Of a stretch of DNA of 64,000 nt, positions 1 to 9,307 are shown piece by piece (the stretch's first letter is position 1; each line of letters begins with the position of its first letter). Source of the DNA: Actinospineispora acaciae DSM 45401 (lineage in GTDB: Bacteria > Actinomycetota > Actinomycetes > Mycobacteriales > Pseudonocardiaceae); the NCBI RefSeq assembly GCF_000620785.1, contig NZ_JIAI01000014.1:62001-126000 (forward strand), in the 5' to 3' direction. The position numbers were made by a program, and so were the translations under genes. The notes beneath the pieces are model-generated. The model did no database searches. It was not told where the DNA came from and was given only the letters and a program-made list of their open reading frames with translations.

Positions 1-606
1 GCCGTGCAGGCCGCCGAGATGCCCGCCTGGCTGGCCTCGCTCGCGGCCGGCCAGCCCGTCACGGCGCCCACCCGCCCCACGATCGCGGACGGGATCGCCG
101 TGGCCCAGCCCGGCCACGTCCCGTTCGAGCTGCTCGCCACCCACGTCGACGAGGTCCTCACGGTCAGCGAGGACTCCCTGTCCCGCGCGCTGCTGCACTG
201 CCTGGAACGGGCCAAGCTCGTGGTCGAACCGGCCGGCGCCGCCGGCATCGCCGCCCTGCTGGACGAGCCCGAGCGCTTCGAGCCCCCGGTCGTCTGCGTG
301 ATCTCCGGCGGCAACGTCGACCCGCTGCTCATGCTGCACGTCATCCAACACGGCATGGCCGCCGCCGGCCGCTACCTGTCCACCAGGGTCCGCCTGGTCG
401 ACCGCCCCGGCGCGCTGGCCAACCTGCTCACCCTCATCGGCGACCTGGGCTGCAACGTCCTGGACGTCGAGCACACCCGCATCTCAGGCGCCCTGGCCCT
501 CGGCGAGGTGGACGTGGCCCTCCGGATGGAAACCAGAGGCCCACGCCACCGTGTCGAGGTCATAGACGCCCTGCGCGCGGCGGGCCACCAGGTCCACCTC
601 GCCTGA
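1..606 (+). CDS. ilvA: threonine ammonia-lyase, C-terminal part with ACT domain (5' end outside window)
   Basis: This is the C-terminal 200 residues of a PLP-dependent threonine dehydratase, which converts threonine to 2-oxobutyrate and ammonia. The reading frame is open through base 1, so the catalytic lysine lies outside the window. The visible part holds the end of the PLP fold (VVEPAGAAGIAALL, then the glycine-rich CVISGGNVD). An ACT domain covers roughly residues 120-200, with VRLVDRPGALANLL and a GCNVLDVEHTR segment. ACT domains in this family usually bind an amino acid effector. A single ACT domain fits the TdcB-like or short IlvA forms better than the long two-ACT E. coli IlvA. The stop lies only 4 bases from the convergent greA stop, with no room for a separate terminator. 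Confidence 0.85.
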   Translation, partial: AVQAAEMPAWLASLAAGQPVTAPTRPTIADGIAVAQPGHVPFELLATHVDEVLTVSEDSLSRALLHCLERAKLVVEPAGAAGIAALLDEPERFEPPVVCVISGGNVDPLLMLHVIQHGMAAAGRYLSTRVRLVDRPGALANLLTLIGDLGCNVLDVEHTRISGALALGEVDVALRMETRGPRHRVEVIDALRAAGHQVHLA

Positions 607-610
607 CGGG

Positions 611-1105
611 CTAGGCGCGGAACGGTTCGGCGGCCTCCAAGGTCACCTTCATGGTGCCGCCGTCGGGCAGCTGGTACTGGCGGGTCTCGCCGACCTTGGC
701 ACCCAGGATGGCGGCGCCGAGCGGCGAGTTCGGAGAGTAAACCTCCAGGTCACCGTGGCTGCCCTCCTCCCGGGAGCCGAGCAGGAACTTCTCCGGCTCG
801 TCGTCGCCGTCGTAGCGGACGGTGAGCACCATGCCGGGCGCCGCCACGTCGGTCTCGGTCGGCGCCTGGCCGACCTTGGCGGTGCGCAGCAGCTCCTGGA
901 GCTGCCGGATCCTGGCCTCCTGCTGGCCCTGCTCCTCGCGGGCGGCGTGGTATCCGCCGTTCTCCTTGAGGTCGCCCTCTTCGCGCCGCGCGTTGATTTC
1001 CGCAGCGATAACCGGCCGATTGGCGATCAGCTCATCGAGTTCATGCTTGAGCCGGTCGTAGGCATCCTGGGTCAGCCAGGTCACCTGGATCTCGGTCACG
1101 GTCAT
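611..1105 (-). CDS. greA: transcription elongation factor GreA
   Basis: GreA rescues backtracked RNA polymerase by stimulating cleavage of the nascent transcript. The protein is 164 residues, the usual length. The N-terminal coiled coil carries the tip acidic pair in the [18 protein letters not shown] region (about residues 42-60). The C-terminal globular domain contains [14 protein letters not shown] and [11 protein letters not shown]. The start is the ATG at 1105, four bases after a strong GGAGGAG. A GTG one codon upstream is possible but sits too close to that site. In M. tuberculosis greA also lies next to mca, with a small membrane gene (Rv1081c) between them. I could not find a counterpart of that small gene here. 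Confidence 0.95.
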   Translation of the reverse strand: MTVTEIQVTWLTQDAYDRLKHELDELIANRPVIAAEINARREEGDLKENGGYHAAREEQGQQEARIRQLQELLRTAKVGQAPTETDVAAPGMVLTVRYDGDDEPEKFLLGSREEGSHGDLEVYSPNSPLGAAILGAKVGETRQYQLPDGGTMKVTLEAAEPFRA

Positions 1106-1582
1106 CACTCCTCCAGCCTTCCGGACCAGCGGTTTGCGGGTCGGTCATCCTTCGGGCCGCCCGTTCAGGGCACACGGCCCTGAGATGGAAAAACACGACC
1201 CGACGCCGGGCCGTGCGACGGCAACGGTAACACGCCGCCCAACCGTTCGGCGCAGTCTTTCGACGAACGGTCGACGTCACGGTGAAGTTCCCGAATCTGA
1301 GAGGCGTGCCGGTCGTTGGGAACCCGGCCAGCCGAGAGGATCTAGAGACGAGCCTGGTCAGAGACGACCCCACTCCCCCGCGACGCCCGGCGCAATAGTC
1401 GTTGCCAGATCGCCGCCGTCTGTGACCGATGTGGGTGATGTGACACGACGACCGGCGGCGGGAACAAACGGGTCAGTTCGATGGTTGGACCTGTGGTTCG
1501 GGATTGTCGGTGGCGTCGGGACAATGGTGTGGACACCGGACCGCTCGCGGCGCGGCGGTGACTGAGAACGAGGAAAGAGGAC
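1106..1582. other. intergenic region between greA and mca
   Basis: About 475 bases separate the divergent greA and mca genes. Reading frames here translate to arginine- and proline-rich noise without ribosome sites, so I call no gene. The region must hold promoters for both genes. The mca end carries GAGGAAAGAGG at 1570-1580, a good Shine-Dalgarno sequence. No repeat or hairpin stands out. Confidence 0.6.
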
Positions 1583-2464
1583 ATGGTCGAGCCCCTTCGT
1601 CTGATGACCGTGCATGCCCATCCCGACGACGAGTCCAGCAAAGGCGCGGCCACCTGCGCGCGCTACGTCGCGGACGGTCACCAGGTCATGGTCGTCACCT
1701 GTACGGGGGGTGAGCGCGGCAGCATCCTCAACCCGGCCATGGACCGGCCCGAGGTGCTGGCCAACATGACCGAGATCCGGCGCGCCGAGATGGCCAGGGC
1801 GGCGGAGATCCTCGGCGTCGAGCACCGCTGGCTCGGCTACGTCGACTCCGGGCTGCCCGAGGGCGACCCGAAGCCACCGCTGCCGGAGGGCTGCTTCGCC
1901 GTCGGCGACCTGGACGAGCAGACCGGCTCGCTGGTCGCGGTGGTCCGCGAGTTCCGCCCGCACGTGATCATCACCTACGACGAGAACGGCGGCTACCCGC
2001 ACCCGGACCACATCCGCTGCCACCAGATCTCGGTGGCGGCGTTCGAGGCGGCCGGCGACCCGGACCGCTACCCCGGCCTCGGCGAGCCCTGGCAGCCGCT
2101 CAAGCTGTACTACTCGCACGGCTTCTCCCGGAAGCGGATGATCGCGTTCCACGAGGCGATGCTGGCCGCCGGGCTGGAGTCGCCGTACACCGAATGGCTG
2201 AAGAACTGGTCGGACGACAAGGCGGATCCCGCCGATCGGGTGACCACCCGGGTGGAGTGCGGCGAGTACTTCCCGGTGCGGGACGAGGCGCTCAAGGCGC
2301 ACGCCACCCAGATCGACCCGACCAGCCGCTGGTTCGGCGTCCCGCTGGAGCTGCAGCGACAGATCTGGCCGACCGAGGACTACGAGCTGGTGCGCTCGCT
2401 GGTCGGCGAGACCATCCCGGAGGACGACCTGTTCGCCGGCGTCAGGGAGCGTGTCTCGGCATGA
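1583..2464 (+). CDS. mca: mycothiol S-conjugate amidase
   Basis: Mca is a zinc hydrolase that cleaves mycothiol conjugates of toxins, releasing a mercapturic acid for export and GlcN-Ins for reuse. The 293-residue protein belongs to the LmbE/PIG-L fold. The N-terminal zinc site AHPDDE is at residues 12-17, and a second metal-binding segment YPHPDH is near residue 140. Length and the residues around the sites match Mca rather than the shorter deacetylase MshB, although the two are close paralogues. GAGGAAAGAGG precedes the ATG. The stop overlaps the ATG of a tiny ORF (ATGA at 2461-2464), which in turn overlaps the following membrane protein gene. Presence of Mca implies a mycothiol-based thiol system, an actinobacterial trait. 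Confidence 0.93.
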   Translation: MVEPLRLMTVHAHPDDESSKGAATCARYVADGHQVMVVTCTGGERGSILNPAMDRPEVLANMTEIRRAEMARAAEILGVEHRWLGYVDSGLPEGDPKPPLPEGCFAVGDLDEQTGSLVAVVREFRPHVIITYDENGGYPHPDHIRCHQISVAAFEAAGDPDRYPGLGEPWQPLKLYYSHGFSRKRMIAFHEAMLAAGLESPYTEWLKNWSDDKADPADRVTTRVECGEYFPVRDEALKAHATQIDPTSRWFGVPLELQRQIWPTEDYELVRSLVGETIPEDDLFAGVRERVSA

Positions 2465-2544
2465 GCCCACAACGCAACGTGCCCAGCGGGACCAATGCGA
2501 ATGCCCTGCACGCCGAGCGAAGCGAGGCAGGTGTTACAGCATGA
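2461..2544 (+). CDS. 27-codon ORF coupled to mca and to the next gene by ATGA overlaps
   Basis: This short frame starts inside the mca stop (ATGA) and its own stop overlaps the start of the next gene in the same way. The peptide begins [10 protein letters not shown] and ends [10 protein letters not shown]. It has no signal peptide or membrane segment and contains no cysteine. The DNA inside includes GAGCGAAGCGAG, which can form a small GAA-loop hairpin. Its role may be only to carry ribosomes from mca to the membrane protein, or the stretch may be a dispersed DNA repeat that happens to be open. Functional expression of the peptide is unproven. Confidence 0.4.
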   Translation: MSPQRNVPSGTNANALHAERSEAGVTA

Positions 2545-2813
2545 GTGTGAGCATGTGGCTCGCGCAGGATCCGCCGAAGCCGCCGCAGGGGCCGGAGTTC
2601 GGCGCGTCGTCGCCGGTCGGGCTGGTGGTGATCCTGCTGATGGCGGTCGCGCTGGTGTTCCTGATCCGGTCGATGAACAAGCATCTGCGCAAGGTGCCCA
2701 AGACGTTCAACGGTGAGGACGAGACACCTGAGCCGACGGCCGGGGAGCCCACGGAGGACAAGCCGAACGCCGCCAAGAACGGGGCCGGCGGCAAGGACGA
2801 CTCCGGGTCGTAG
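2541..2813 (+). CDS. small single-pass membrane protein next to mca (Rv1083-like)
   Basis: A 90-residue protein with one transmembrane segment near residues 22-40 (VGLVVILLMAVALVFLI). The N-terminus is short and proline-rich (PPKPPQGPEF). The basic cytoplasmic segment MNKHLRKVPKTF is followed by an acidic, low-complexity tail. Size, topology and position directly downstream of mca match Rv1083 of M. tuberculosis. The start is the ATG at 2541, chosen because it overlaps the preceding stop. An upstream in-frame start at 2451 would lie within mca and add a non-hydrophobic extension. The function is unknown. Confidence 0.7.
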   Translation: MSVSMWLAQDPPKPPQGPEFGASSPVGLVVILLMAVALVFLIRSMNKHLRKVPKTFNGEDETPEPTAGEPTEDKPNAAKNGAGGKDDSGS

Positions 2814-2849
2814 CCGGCAGCCGGTGCTCGGAGCTGCCACCCTGGAGGC

Positions 2850-4865
2850 ATGCCCAACCGGCTCGCGGACTCGACCAGCCCCTACCTGCTCCAACACGCC
2901 GACAACCCGGTCCACTGGTGGCCGTGGTGCCCCGAGGCGTTCGAGGAGGCCCGCCGCCGCGATGTGCCGGTGCTGCTGTCCATCGGGTACGCCGCCTGCC
3001 ACTGGTGTCACGTCATGGCGCACGAGTCGTTCGAGGACGACGCGACCGCCGAACAGGTGAACGCCGAGTTCGTCGCGATCAAGGTCGACCGCGAGGAGCG
3101 CCCGGACATCGACGCCGTCTACATGACGGCCACCCAGGCCATGACCGGCGCCGGCGGCTGGCCGATGACCTGTTTCCTCACCCCGTCGGGCGAACCGTTC
3201 CACTGCGGCACGTACTACCCGCCGGCGCCGCGCCAGGGCATGCCCGGGTTCCGCCAGCTGCTCGCGGCCGTGAGCAGGGCGTGGACCGAGGACGGCGAGC
3301 GGGTCCGGGACGCGGCCGGCCAGATCGCCGAACGCCTCGCGGGCTCGGCCGCCGCCAACCTCCCGCCGACCGCCCTCGGCCCGAGCGACCTTGACGAGGC
3401 GGTGGCCGCGCTGGCCGGCGAGTTCGACGGCGACCGAGGCGGGTTCGGCGGCGCGCCGAAGTTCCCGCCGTCCATGACCCTGGAGTTCCTGCTGCGCCAC
3501 CACGAGCGCACCGGCTCGCCCGACGCCCTGCGCATGGTCGAGCTGACCTGCGAGCGGATGGCCCGGGGCGGGATGTACGACCAGCTCGGCGGCGGCTTCG
3601 CCCGCTACAGCGTGGACGCGGCGTGGGTGGTGCCGCACTTCGAGAAGATGCTCTACGACAACGCCCAGCTGCTGCGGGTGTACGCCCACCTGGCCCGCCG
3701 CACCGGATCCCCGCTCGCGCACCGGATCGCCGACGAGACCGCCACCTTCCTGCTGCGCGACCTGCGCACCGCCGAGGGCGGCTTCGCCTCCGCGCTGGAC
3801 GCCGACACGGACGGCGTGGAGGGCCTGACCTACGCCTGGACGCCGGCCCAGCTGCGCGAGGCGCTCGGCGACGACGACGGCGCCTGGGCGGCCGCCCTGC
3901 TCGCCGTGACCGAGGCCGGCACGTTCGAGCACGGCTCGTCCACCCTGCAACTACTCGCCGACCCGGACGACCCGGCCCGCTGGGAACGGGTGCGCGCAAC
4001 CCTGCTCGCCGCCCGTACGCAGCGCCCGCAACCCGCCCGCGACGACAAGGTCGTCACCGCCTGGAACGGGCTGGCCATCGCCGCGCTGGCCGAGGCGGGC
4101 GGCGCGCTGGGCCGGCCGGACTGGGTGGACGCGGCGGCCTCGGCGGCGTCGCTGCTGCTGGAGCGGCACCTGGAGAACGGCCGGCTGCGCCGCTCGTCCC
4201 GGGACGGGGCCGTCGGCGCGGCGGCCGGCGTGCTGGAGGACTACGGCTGCCTGGCCGACGCCCTGCTCGCGCTGCACCAGGCCACCGGCGCGCCGCGCTG
4301 GCTGGACGCCGCGATCGGCCTGCTGGACACCGCGCTCGCCCACTTCGCCGACCCGCAGACCCCCGGCTCGTACTTCGACACCGCCGACGACGCCGAGGCC
4401 CTGCTGCACCGTCCGCGCGACTTCACCGACGGCGCCACCCCGTCCGGCGCGTCCGCGCTGGCCGGCGCGCTGCTCACCGCCTCGGTGCTCGCCGCGCCGG
4501 CATCGTCGGGACGGTTCGCCGAGGCCAGCGCGGCCGCGGTGGCGGCGGTGGGCGCGCTGGCCGGGCGGCATCCCCGGTTCGCCGGCCAGTGGCTGTCCGT
4601 CGCCGAGGCCGCCGCGCGCGGGCCGCTGCAGGTCGCGGTGGTCGGCCCGGAGGACGACGAACGCCGCTTTGCCCTGCGTACCTATACGCAGCGGGTCGCC
4701 CCCGGCGGCACGGTGGTGGTCGCCGGCGAGCCGGACGCCCCCGGGGTGCCGCTGCTGGCCGACCGCCCGCTGGTGTCCGGCGCGCCCGCCGCCTACGTGT
4801 GCCGGGGGTTCGTCTGCGACCGCCCGGTGACCACCGAGGCCGAGCTGGCCGCCGCCCTCACCTGA
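2850..4865 (+). CDS. YyaL/SSP411-family protein: thioredoxin-like domain plus glucosidase-like toroid
   Basis: The 671-residue protein matches the DUF255/YyaL family in length and layout. The N-terminal thioredoxin-like domain (about residues 1-160) contains the CHWC motif at residues 50-53 within the family signature [17 protein letters not shown]. The rest resembles the six-hairpin (alpha/alpha)6 fold, with [13 protein letters not shown] near residue 265 and [11 protein letters not shown] near residue 400. Its biochemical role is not settled; a redox or sugar-related role is usually proposed. CTGGAGGC precedes the ATG. The gene follows mca and the small membrane protein, as Rv1084 does in M. 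tuberculosis. Confidence 0.9.
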   Translation: MPNRLADSTSPYLLQHADNPVHWWPWCPEAFEEARRRDVPVLLSIGYAACHWCHVMAHESFEDDATAEQVNAEFVAIKVDREERPDIDAVYMTATQAMTGAGGWPMTCFLTPSGEPFHCGTYYPPAPRQGMPGFRQLLAAVSRAWTEDGERVRDAAGQIAERLAGSAAANLPPTALGPSDLDEAVAALAGEFDGDRGGFGGAPKFPPSMTLEFLLRHHERTGSPDALRMVELTCERMARGGMYDQLGGGFARYSVDAAWVVPHFEKMLYDNAQLLRVYAHLARRTGSPLAHRIADETATFLLRDLRTAEGGFASALDADTDGVEGLTYAWTPAQLREALGDDDGAWAAALLAVTEAGTFEHGSSTLQLLADPDDPARWERVRATLLAARTQRPQPARDDKVVTAWNGLAIAALAEAGGALGRPDWVDAAASAASLLLERHLENGRLRRSSRDGAVGAAAGVLEDYGCLADALLALHQATGAPRWLDAAIGLLDTALAHFADPQTPGSYFDTADDAEALLHRPRDFTDGATPSGASALAGALLTASVLAAPASSGRFAEASAAAVAAVGALAGRHPRFAGQWLSVAEAAARGPLQVAVVGPEDDERRFALRTYTQRVAPGGTVVVAGEPDAPGVPLLADRPLVSGAPAAYVCRGFVCDRPVTTEAELAAALT

Positions 4866-4952
4866 GCACGCGCACGGACGCCTACCCGGCAGTAGGGTTC
4901 AGAGGTAGGCCGCGTCGGTCGAGCGGCCGCCGTGACACGAGGAGGCTCCGCC

Positions 4953-6173
4953 ATGCCCGAGGCCGTGATCGTCGCCGCCGCCCGGTCACCGATCGGACGC
5001 GCGTTCAAGGGATCGCTGGTCAGCATCCGCCCGGACGACCTGACCGTCCAGCTCGTCCGCGCCGCCCTGAACCAGGTCCCGCAGCTCGACCCGAGCCGGC
5101 TGGACGACCTGATGCTGGGCTGCGGGCTGCCCGGCGGTGAGTCCGGGTTCAACATGGCGCGGGCGGTGGCCGTGCTGCTCGGGTACGACGACCTGCCGGG
5201 CACCACGATCACCCGGTACTGCTCGTCCTCGCTGCAGACCACCCGGATGGCGTTCCACGCGATCAAGGCCGGCGAGGGGCACGCGTTCATCTCCGCCGGG
5301 GTGGAGACCGTGTCGCGGTTCACCAAGGGCAACTCCGACTCGCACCCGGACACCCAGAACCCGCTGTTCGCCGACGCCGCCGCCCGTACCCAGCAGGCCG
5401 CCGAGAACGGCGCGGACGCCTGGCACGACCCGCGCGAGGACGAGCTGCTGCCGGACGTCTACATCGCGATGGGCCAGACCGCCGAGAACGTGGCCCGGTA
5501 CAAAGACGTCAGCCGCGAGGACATGGACCACTTCGGCGTGCTGTCCCAGAACCGGGCCGAGAAGGCCATCGCGGACGGCTTCTTCGCCCGCGAGATCACC
5601 CCGGTGACGTTGCCGGACGGCTCGGTGGTGGAGGCCGACGACGGCCCGCGCCCCGGCGTCACCTACGAGGCGGTGGCCGGGCTCAAGCCGGTGTTCCGGC
5701 CGGACGGGCGGGTTACGGCCGGCAACTGCTGCCCGCTCAACGACGGTGCCGCCGCGCTGGTGGTCATGTCCGACACGCTCGCGTCCGAGCTCGGCATCAC
5801 CCCGCTGGCCAGGGTGATCTCCACCGGCGTCTCGGCGCTGTCCCCGGAGATCATGGGCCTCGGCCCGGTGGAGGCGTCCAAGCAGGCGCTGGGCCGCGCC
5901 GGGATGACCATCGACGACATCGACCTGGTCGAGATCAACGAGGCGTTCGCCGCCCAGGTCCTGCCGTCCGCCCGTGACCTGGGCATTCCGGAGGACAAGC
6001 TGAACGTCAACGGCGGCGCGATCGCGCTGGGCCACCCGTTCGGCATGACCGGCGCCCGGATCACCACCACCCTGATCAACGGCCTGCGCACGCACGACAA
6101 GAGCATCGGCCTGGAGACCATGTGCGTGGGCGGCGGCCAGGGCATGGCGATGGTGATCGAGCGCCTGAGCTAG
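4953..6173 (+). CDS. acetyl-CoA C-acyltransferase (thiolase)
   Basis: A thiolase cleaves 3-ketoacyl-CoA with CoA in beta-oxidation, or condenses acetyl-CoA units in reverse. The 406-residue protein has the nucleophilic Cys at position 90 ([11 protein letters not shown]). The acid/base pair is the His in [10 protein letters not shown] and the Cys in CVGGGQG near the C-terminus. NEAFAAQVL is the conserved thiolase 3 block. A GAGGAG site at 4939-4944 selects the ATG at 4953 over the GTG at 4932. It resembles mycobacterial FadA3-type enzymes, but substrate chain length cannot be read from the sequence. It stands alone, without a FadB partner. Confidence 0.9.
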   Translation: MPEAVIVAAARSPIGRAFKGSLVSIRPDDLTVQLVRAALNQVPQLDPSRLDDLMLGCGLPGGESGFNMARAVAVLLGYDDLPGTTITRYCSSSLQTTRMAFHAIKAGEGHAFISAGVETVSRFTKGNSDSHPDTQNPLFADAAARTQQAAENGADAWHDPREDELLPDVYIAMGQTAENVARYKDVSREDMDHFGVLSQNRAEKAIADGFFAREITPVTLPDGSVVEADDGPRPGVTYEAVAGLKPVFRPDGRVTAGNCCPLNDGAAALVVMSDTLASELGITPLARVISTGVSALSPEIMGLGPVEASKQALGRAGMTIDDIDLVEINEAFAAQVLPSARDLGIPEDKLNVNGGAIALGHPFGMTGARITTTLINGLRTHDKSIGLETMCVGGGQGMAMVIERLS

Positions 6174-6189
6174 CAGCACTCAAATACGA

Positions 6190-6229
6190 ACGCCGCGAGC
6201 GCCACCGGGTAGGGAGGCGCTCGCGGCGT
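6190..6229. terminator. bidirectional intrinsic terminator-like hairpin
   Basis: Arms ACGCCGCGAGCGCC (6190-6203) and GGCGCTCGCGGCGT (6216-6229) pair perfectly over 14 bp around a 12-base loop. The hairpin lies between the convergent stops of the thiolase and the Bax inhibitor-like gene. No U-tract follows it, as is common in actinobacteria. Confidence 0.8.
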
Positions 6230-6285
6230 CGCCGGCCGGGGAGGGGGACCCGGCGGTCCAGGTGCGGACTGTGCCGCGGGTGGTG

Positions 6286-7101
6286 CTAGTCCTGCCGCAG
6301 GTAGCTGAGCAGCCGCAGGATCTCCAGGTACAGCCAGACCAGGGTAGTCATCAGCCCGAACGCGATGTACCAGGCGGTCTTGGCCGGCAGCCCGGCGCGG
6401 ATGGCCTGGTCGGCCTGGTCGAAGTCGAGCAGCAGCATGAACGCCGCGATCCCGATGACCACCAGGCTGAAGATGATCGCCAGCGGGCCGCCGGAGCGGA
6501 TGCCGATGCCGCCGGTGGTGAAGAAGCTGACGATGAAGTTCACCAGCATCAGGCCGACGACGCCGAACATGGCGCCCATCAGGATCTTGGTGAACCGAGG
6601 CGTCACCTTCACCGCGCCGGTCTTGTACACGACCAGCATGCCGACGAAGACACCGAACGTGCCGACGATGGCCTGGAACCCGATGCCGGCGTACCTGTTG
6701 CTGGCCGACTCCAGCGCGCCGGTGATGCCGCCCAGCGCCACCCCCATGGCCGCCGAGTAGGTGATCACCAGGGCCGGGTTGCTGCTCTGCTTGAAGATGA
6801 CGATCAGCGACACGATGAAGCCGACGATGAACGCCGGGAGCGCCAGCCAGTACATGCCGCTGAGCACGGTGAGAACGCCGGCGACCAGCGCGATGCCGGC
6901 GGTGATCGCGGTCTTGGTGACGACGTCGTCGACGGTGATCGGTCGCTCGGTGTCCTGCGCCCGGTCGAGCCCGGCCGGGCCGGACGCGTGGCCATACGCT
7001 GCCGCACCCCCGGCGGCGCCACCGAGCCGGTCGTCGAATCCGGCGTAGCCGCCCGAGCCCGAAGGCAAGTTGCGGAACGCGGGGTTACTACTGGTGCGCA
7101 C
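6286..7101 (-). CDS. Bax inhibitor-1/YccA family membrane protein
   Basis: A 271-residue protein with about seven transmembrane helices after a glycine- and alanine-rich cytoplasmic N-terminus (GGAAGGAAAYG). The core starts at DVVTKTAITAGIALVAG and ends in a helix with LEILRLLSYLRQD, the typical BI-1 C-terminus with its aspartates (LLDFDQADQAI). Family members are linked to calcium leak and stress tolerance, but actinobacterial ones are uncharacterised. GAGGAGGACCAGG precedes a GTG at 7101, giving MRTSSNPAFR, the common N-terminus of actinobacterial homologues. The longer frame from 7149 is less likely. Confidence 0.88.
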   Translation of the reverse strand: MRTSSNPAFRNLPSGSGGYAGFDDRLGGAAGGAAAYGHASGPAGLDRAQDTERPITVDDVVTKTAITAGIALVAGVLTVLSGMYWLALPAFIVGFIVSLIVIFKQSSNPALVITYSAAMGVALGGITGALESASNRYAGIGFQAIVGTFGVFVGMLVVYKTGAVKVTPRFTKILMGAMFGVVGLMLVNFIVSFFTTGGIGIRSGGPLAIIFSLVVIGIAAFMLLLDFDQADQAIRAGLPAKTAWYIAFGLMTTLVWLYLEILRLLSYLRQD

Positions 7102-7218
7102 CCTGGTCCTCCTCGCGGAACCCGTAGACGGGCCGTAGCTGGCCCTCACCCCCCTAACGCATCTACCAGGCGGTCGGTTCCCCGGGCCAGCGAAATCCGC
7201 GAGGATGGCCCACCGGCG

Positions 7219-8217
7219 TCAGGCGGCGGGCTCCTCGGCGGGCGAGGCGGCGAGGACGGCGGCCAGCTCGGCCGGCGAGGCGTTGCCACCGGTGATCACG
7301 ATGCCCACCCGCGCGCCCGCCAACCTGGGGGCCACCGCGAGCAGCCCGGCCAGCGACGCGGCGCCGGCGCCCTCGGCGAGGGTGTGCGCGTGGGTGAGCA
7401 GCAGCAGTTGGGCGGCGCGCACCGCATCGTCGTCGACCAGCACGAAGTCGGACAGGTGCCGGCGCAGGACGGCCTGCGTGGTGGCGTACCCGGCGCCGAT
7501 GGCCAGGCCTTCCAGTGCCGTCCGGTTGGGCCGTTCGAGCAGCTCGCCGGCCCGCCACGAGTCGTGCGCGGCGCACGAGCGGGCGCTCTGCACGGCGATC
7601 ACCCGGCAGCCCGGTGCGACGGCGGCGGCCACCAGGCACGCGGACGCCGCCCCGCTGCCCCCGCCGACCGGCACGAACAGGTACTCCAGGTCCGGGTGAG
7701 CGGTGAGCAGCTCCAGGTAGAGGGTGCCGACGCCGGCGATGAGCGCGGGCTCGTCGGCGGGATGGACGAACCGGGCGCCGTCCCGCTCGGCCAGCGCGCG
7801 GGCGTGCGCGGAGGCGGCCTCCATGGTCTCGCCGTGCAGCACCAGCTCGGCGCCCCACCCGCGCAGCGCCCGCACCTTGGTCGGGTTCGCCGGCTCGGGC
7901 AGCACGATCCGGCACCGCGCGCCGAACGCGCCCGACGCGTACGCCAGCGACTGGCCGTGGTTCCCGGTGGAGGCCGAGACGACGCCCCGCGCGCGCTCCG
8001 CCGGCGCCATCCCGGCCAGCAGGTTCAGCCCGCCGCGCACCTTGAACGCCCCGGTCGGCTGGACCTCCTCGTGCTTGAGGACGACCCGCGCGCCGGTGAC
8101 CTCGTCCAGCGCCGGTGACCCCCATGCCGGCGTCGGCTCCAGATGCCCCGCGATGGCTCGCCCGGCGGCTCGAACGTCCTCGATGTCCACGCCGTCCATG
8201 GTGGCCACGATCGACAC
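7219..8217 (-). CDS. PLP-dependent threonine/serine dehydratase-like enzyme
   Basis: A 332-residue fold-type II PLP enzyme. The Schiff-base lysine sits in PTGAFKVRGG (about residue 59). The substrate loop is STGNHGQSLA and the phosphate-binding glycine loop is VPVGGGSGAA. GIVITGGNAS near the end is typical of threonine dehydratases. There is no ACT domain, so it lacks the usual effector site. Family members act on threonine, serine or hydroxyaspartate; which one applies here is not visible. The GTG start at 8217 has no clear ribosome site, and an in-frame ATG at 8199 is an alternative. It is divergent from a LysR gene, and the gap holds two palindromes. Confidence 0.85.
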   Translation of the reverse strand: MSIVATMDGVDIEDVRAAGRAIAGHLEPTPAWGSPALDEVTGARVVLKHEEVQPTGAFKVRGGLNLLAGMAPAERARGVVSASTGNHGQSLAYASGAFGARCRIVLPEPANPTKVRALRGWGAELVLHGETMEAASAHARALAERDGARFVHPADEPALIAGVGTLYLELLTAHPDLEYLFVPVGGGSGAASACLVAAAVAPGCRVIAVQSARSCAAHDSWRAGELLERPNRTALEGLAIGAGYATTQAVLRRHLSDFVLVDDDAVRAAQLLLLTHAHTLAEGAGAASLAGLLAVAPRLAGARVGIVITGGNASPAELAAVLAASPAEEPAA

Positions 8218-8236
8218 ATCAATCCAATGCCACTAC

Positions 8237-8246
8237 GTTCTAGAAC
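8237..8246. promoter_or_regulatory. 10-bp palindrome between dehydratase and LysR genes
   Basis: GTTCTAGAAC is a perfect palindrome 20 bases upstream of the dehydratase start. It is a candidate regulator site for this divergent promoter region. It is short and could be chance. Confidence 0.3.
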
Positions 8247-8274
8247 ACATAGACGGGATCGATACGTACACCCC

Positions 8275-8301
8275 AACAATACAACGCAGCGCTGTATTGT
8301 T
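8275..8301. promoter_or_regulatory. 27-bp TetR-type operator, copy 1
   Basis: Arms AACAATACA and TGTATTGTT are perfect inverted repeats around a 9-base centre. The full 27 bp matches the element at 42441-42467 at 24 of 27 positions. It lies 26 bases before the LysR start and contains TATTGT, a possible -10 for that gene. The second copy sits in the TetR/methyltransferase gap, so the TetR protein of that locus is the likely binder. Confidence 0.7.
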
Positions 8302-8326
8302 ATGCGACGAGCCGACGGGACGACGG

Positions 8327-9208
8327 ATGTTCAGCTTGACGCGGTTGCGGGTGCTGGCCGCCGTGGCGGAGCATGGGTCGGTCACCGCGGCGGCGGCCGC
8401 CTTGCACTACGCACAGCCGTCGGTCAGCCACCACCTGGCCAGGCTGGAGGCGGAGACCGGCGCGGTGCTGGTGCAACGGGTCGGCAGGGGCGTGCGGCTG
8501 ACCGACGCCGGCCGGATGCTCGCGGCCCGAGCCACCGAGATCCTCGGCCGGGTGGATGCCGCGCGCGCCGAGCTGGACGAGCACACCGGCCTGCGCACCG
8601 GCCGGGTCCGCCTGGCCGCCTTCCCCTCCGCGCTCGGCACCATCGTGCCCACCGCCGCCGCCCGCCTGCGCGCCACCCACCCGCACCTCGCCCTCGAACT
8701 GACCGAGGCGGAACCCCCCGAAGCCCTGTCCATGCTCCGCTCCGGCGACGTCGACGCGGCCGTCGTCTTCCACCACAGCCCCGAGGCCGTCGACGCCGAC
8801 ACCGACCTGCGCCTCGACCCCCTGGACGACGAGGCCCTGCACCTGGTCGGCCCCGCCGCCGACCCCTGGCCCGCGACCCTGCCCGACCACGCCGACGCCG
8901 ACTGGATCGCCGGCTGCGAGCGCTGCCGCAACCACCTGCTCTGGCTGTGCGCCCAGGCCGGCTTCACCCCCCGAATCCGCTTCACCACCGACGACTACGT
9001 GGCCACCCAGGCCCTGGTGTCCGCCGGCCTGGGCATGACGGTCCTGCCCGACCTCGCCCTGCGCGCCTACCGCCACCCCGGCGTCCGCACCACCGAGCTC
9101 ACCGGCACCACCCGCCGCGTCCTGCTCGCCCGCTACGGCCGCCCACCCGACCCACCCGCCGTCCTCGCCCTCACCACCGCCCTCACCACCGCCCTCACCA
9201 ACCCCTGA
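8327..9208 (+). CDS. LysR-family transcriptional regulator
   Basis: A 293-residue LysR regulator. The winged helix is at residues 1-60 (MFSLTRLRVLAAVAEHGSVT, then ALHYAQPSVSHHLARLE). The substrate-binding domain follows, starting near residue 88 (GRVRLAAFPSALGTIVP). The C-terminus is low-complexity, with repeated ALTTALTTALT. It is divergent from the PLP dehydratase and probably regulates it, the usual arrangement. The ATG at 8327 is selected by homology to the LysR N-terminus. The ribosome site is weak (GACGGGACGACGG). The upstream operator suggests that the gene is also repressed by a TetR protein. Confidence 0.88.
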   Translation: MFSLTRLRVLAAVAEHGSVTAAAAALHYAQPSVSHHLARLEAETGAVLVQRVGRGVRLTDAGRMLAARATEILGRVDAARAELDEHTGLRTGRVRLAAFPSALGTIVPTAAARLRATHPHLALELTEAEPPEALSMLRSGDVDAAVVFHHSPEAVDADTDLRLDPLDDEALHLVGPAADPWPATLPDHADADWIAGCERCRNHLLWLCAQAGFTPRIRFTTDDYVATQALVSAGLGMTVLPDLALRAYRHPGVRTTELTGTTRRVLLARYGRPPDPPAVLALTTALTTALTNP

Positions 9209-9307
9209 CAGCGGTCACGGATCGCGACCGACCCCGGTACCTCGGTGCACGCTCCTACTTTCGAGTGGTTGGCCTTACCGCGCTGGCCAGCGGCTCGTTA
9301 ACCGGGT

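Noticed and set aside
1134-1565. A counterpart of Rv1081c between greA and mca
   Set aside because: The frames here lack hydrophobic segments and ribosome sites, so no membrane protein gene is supported.
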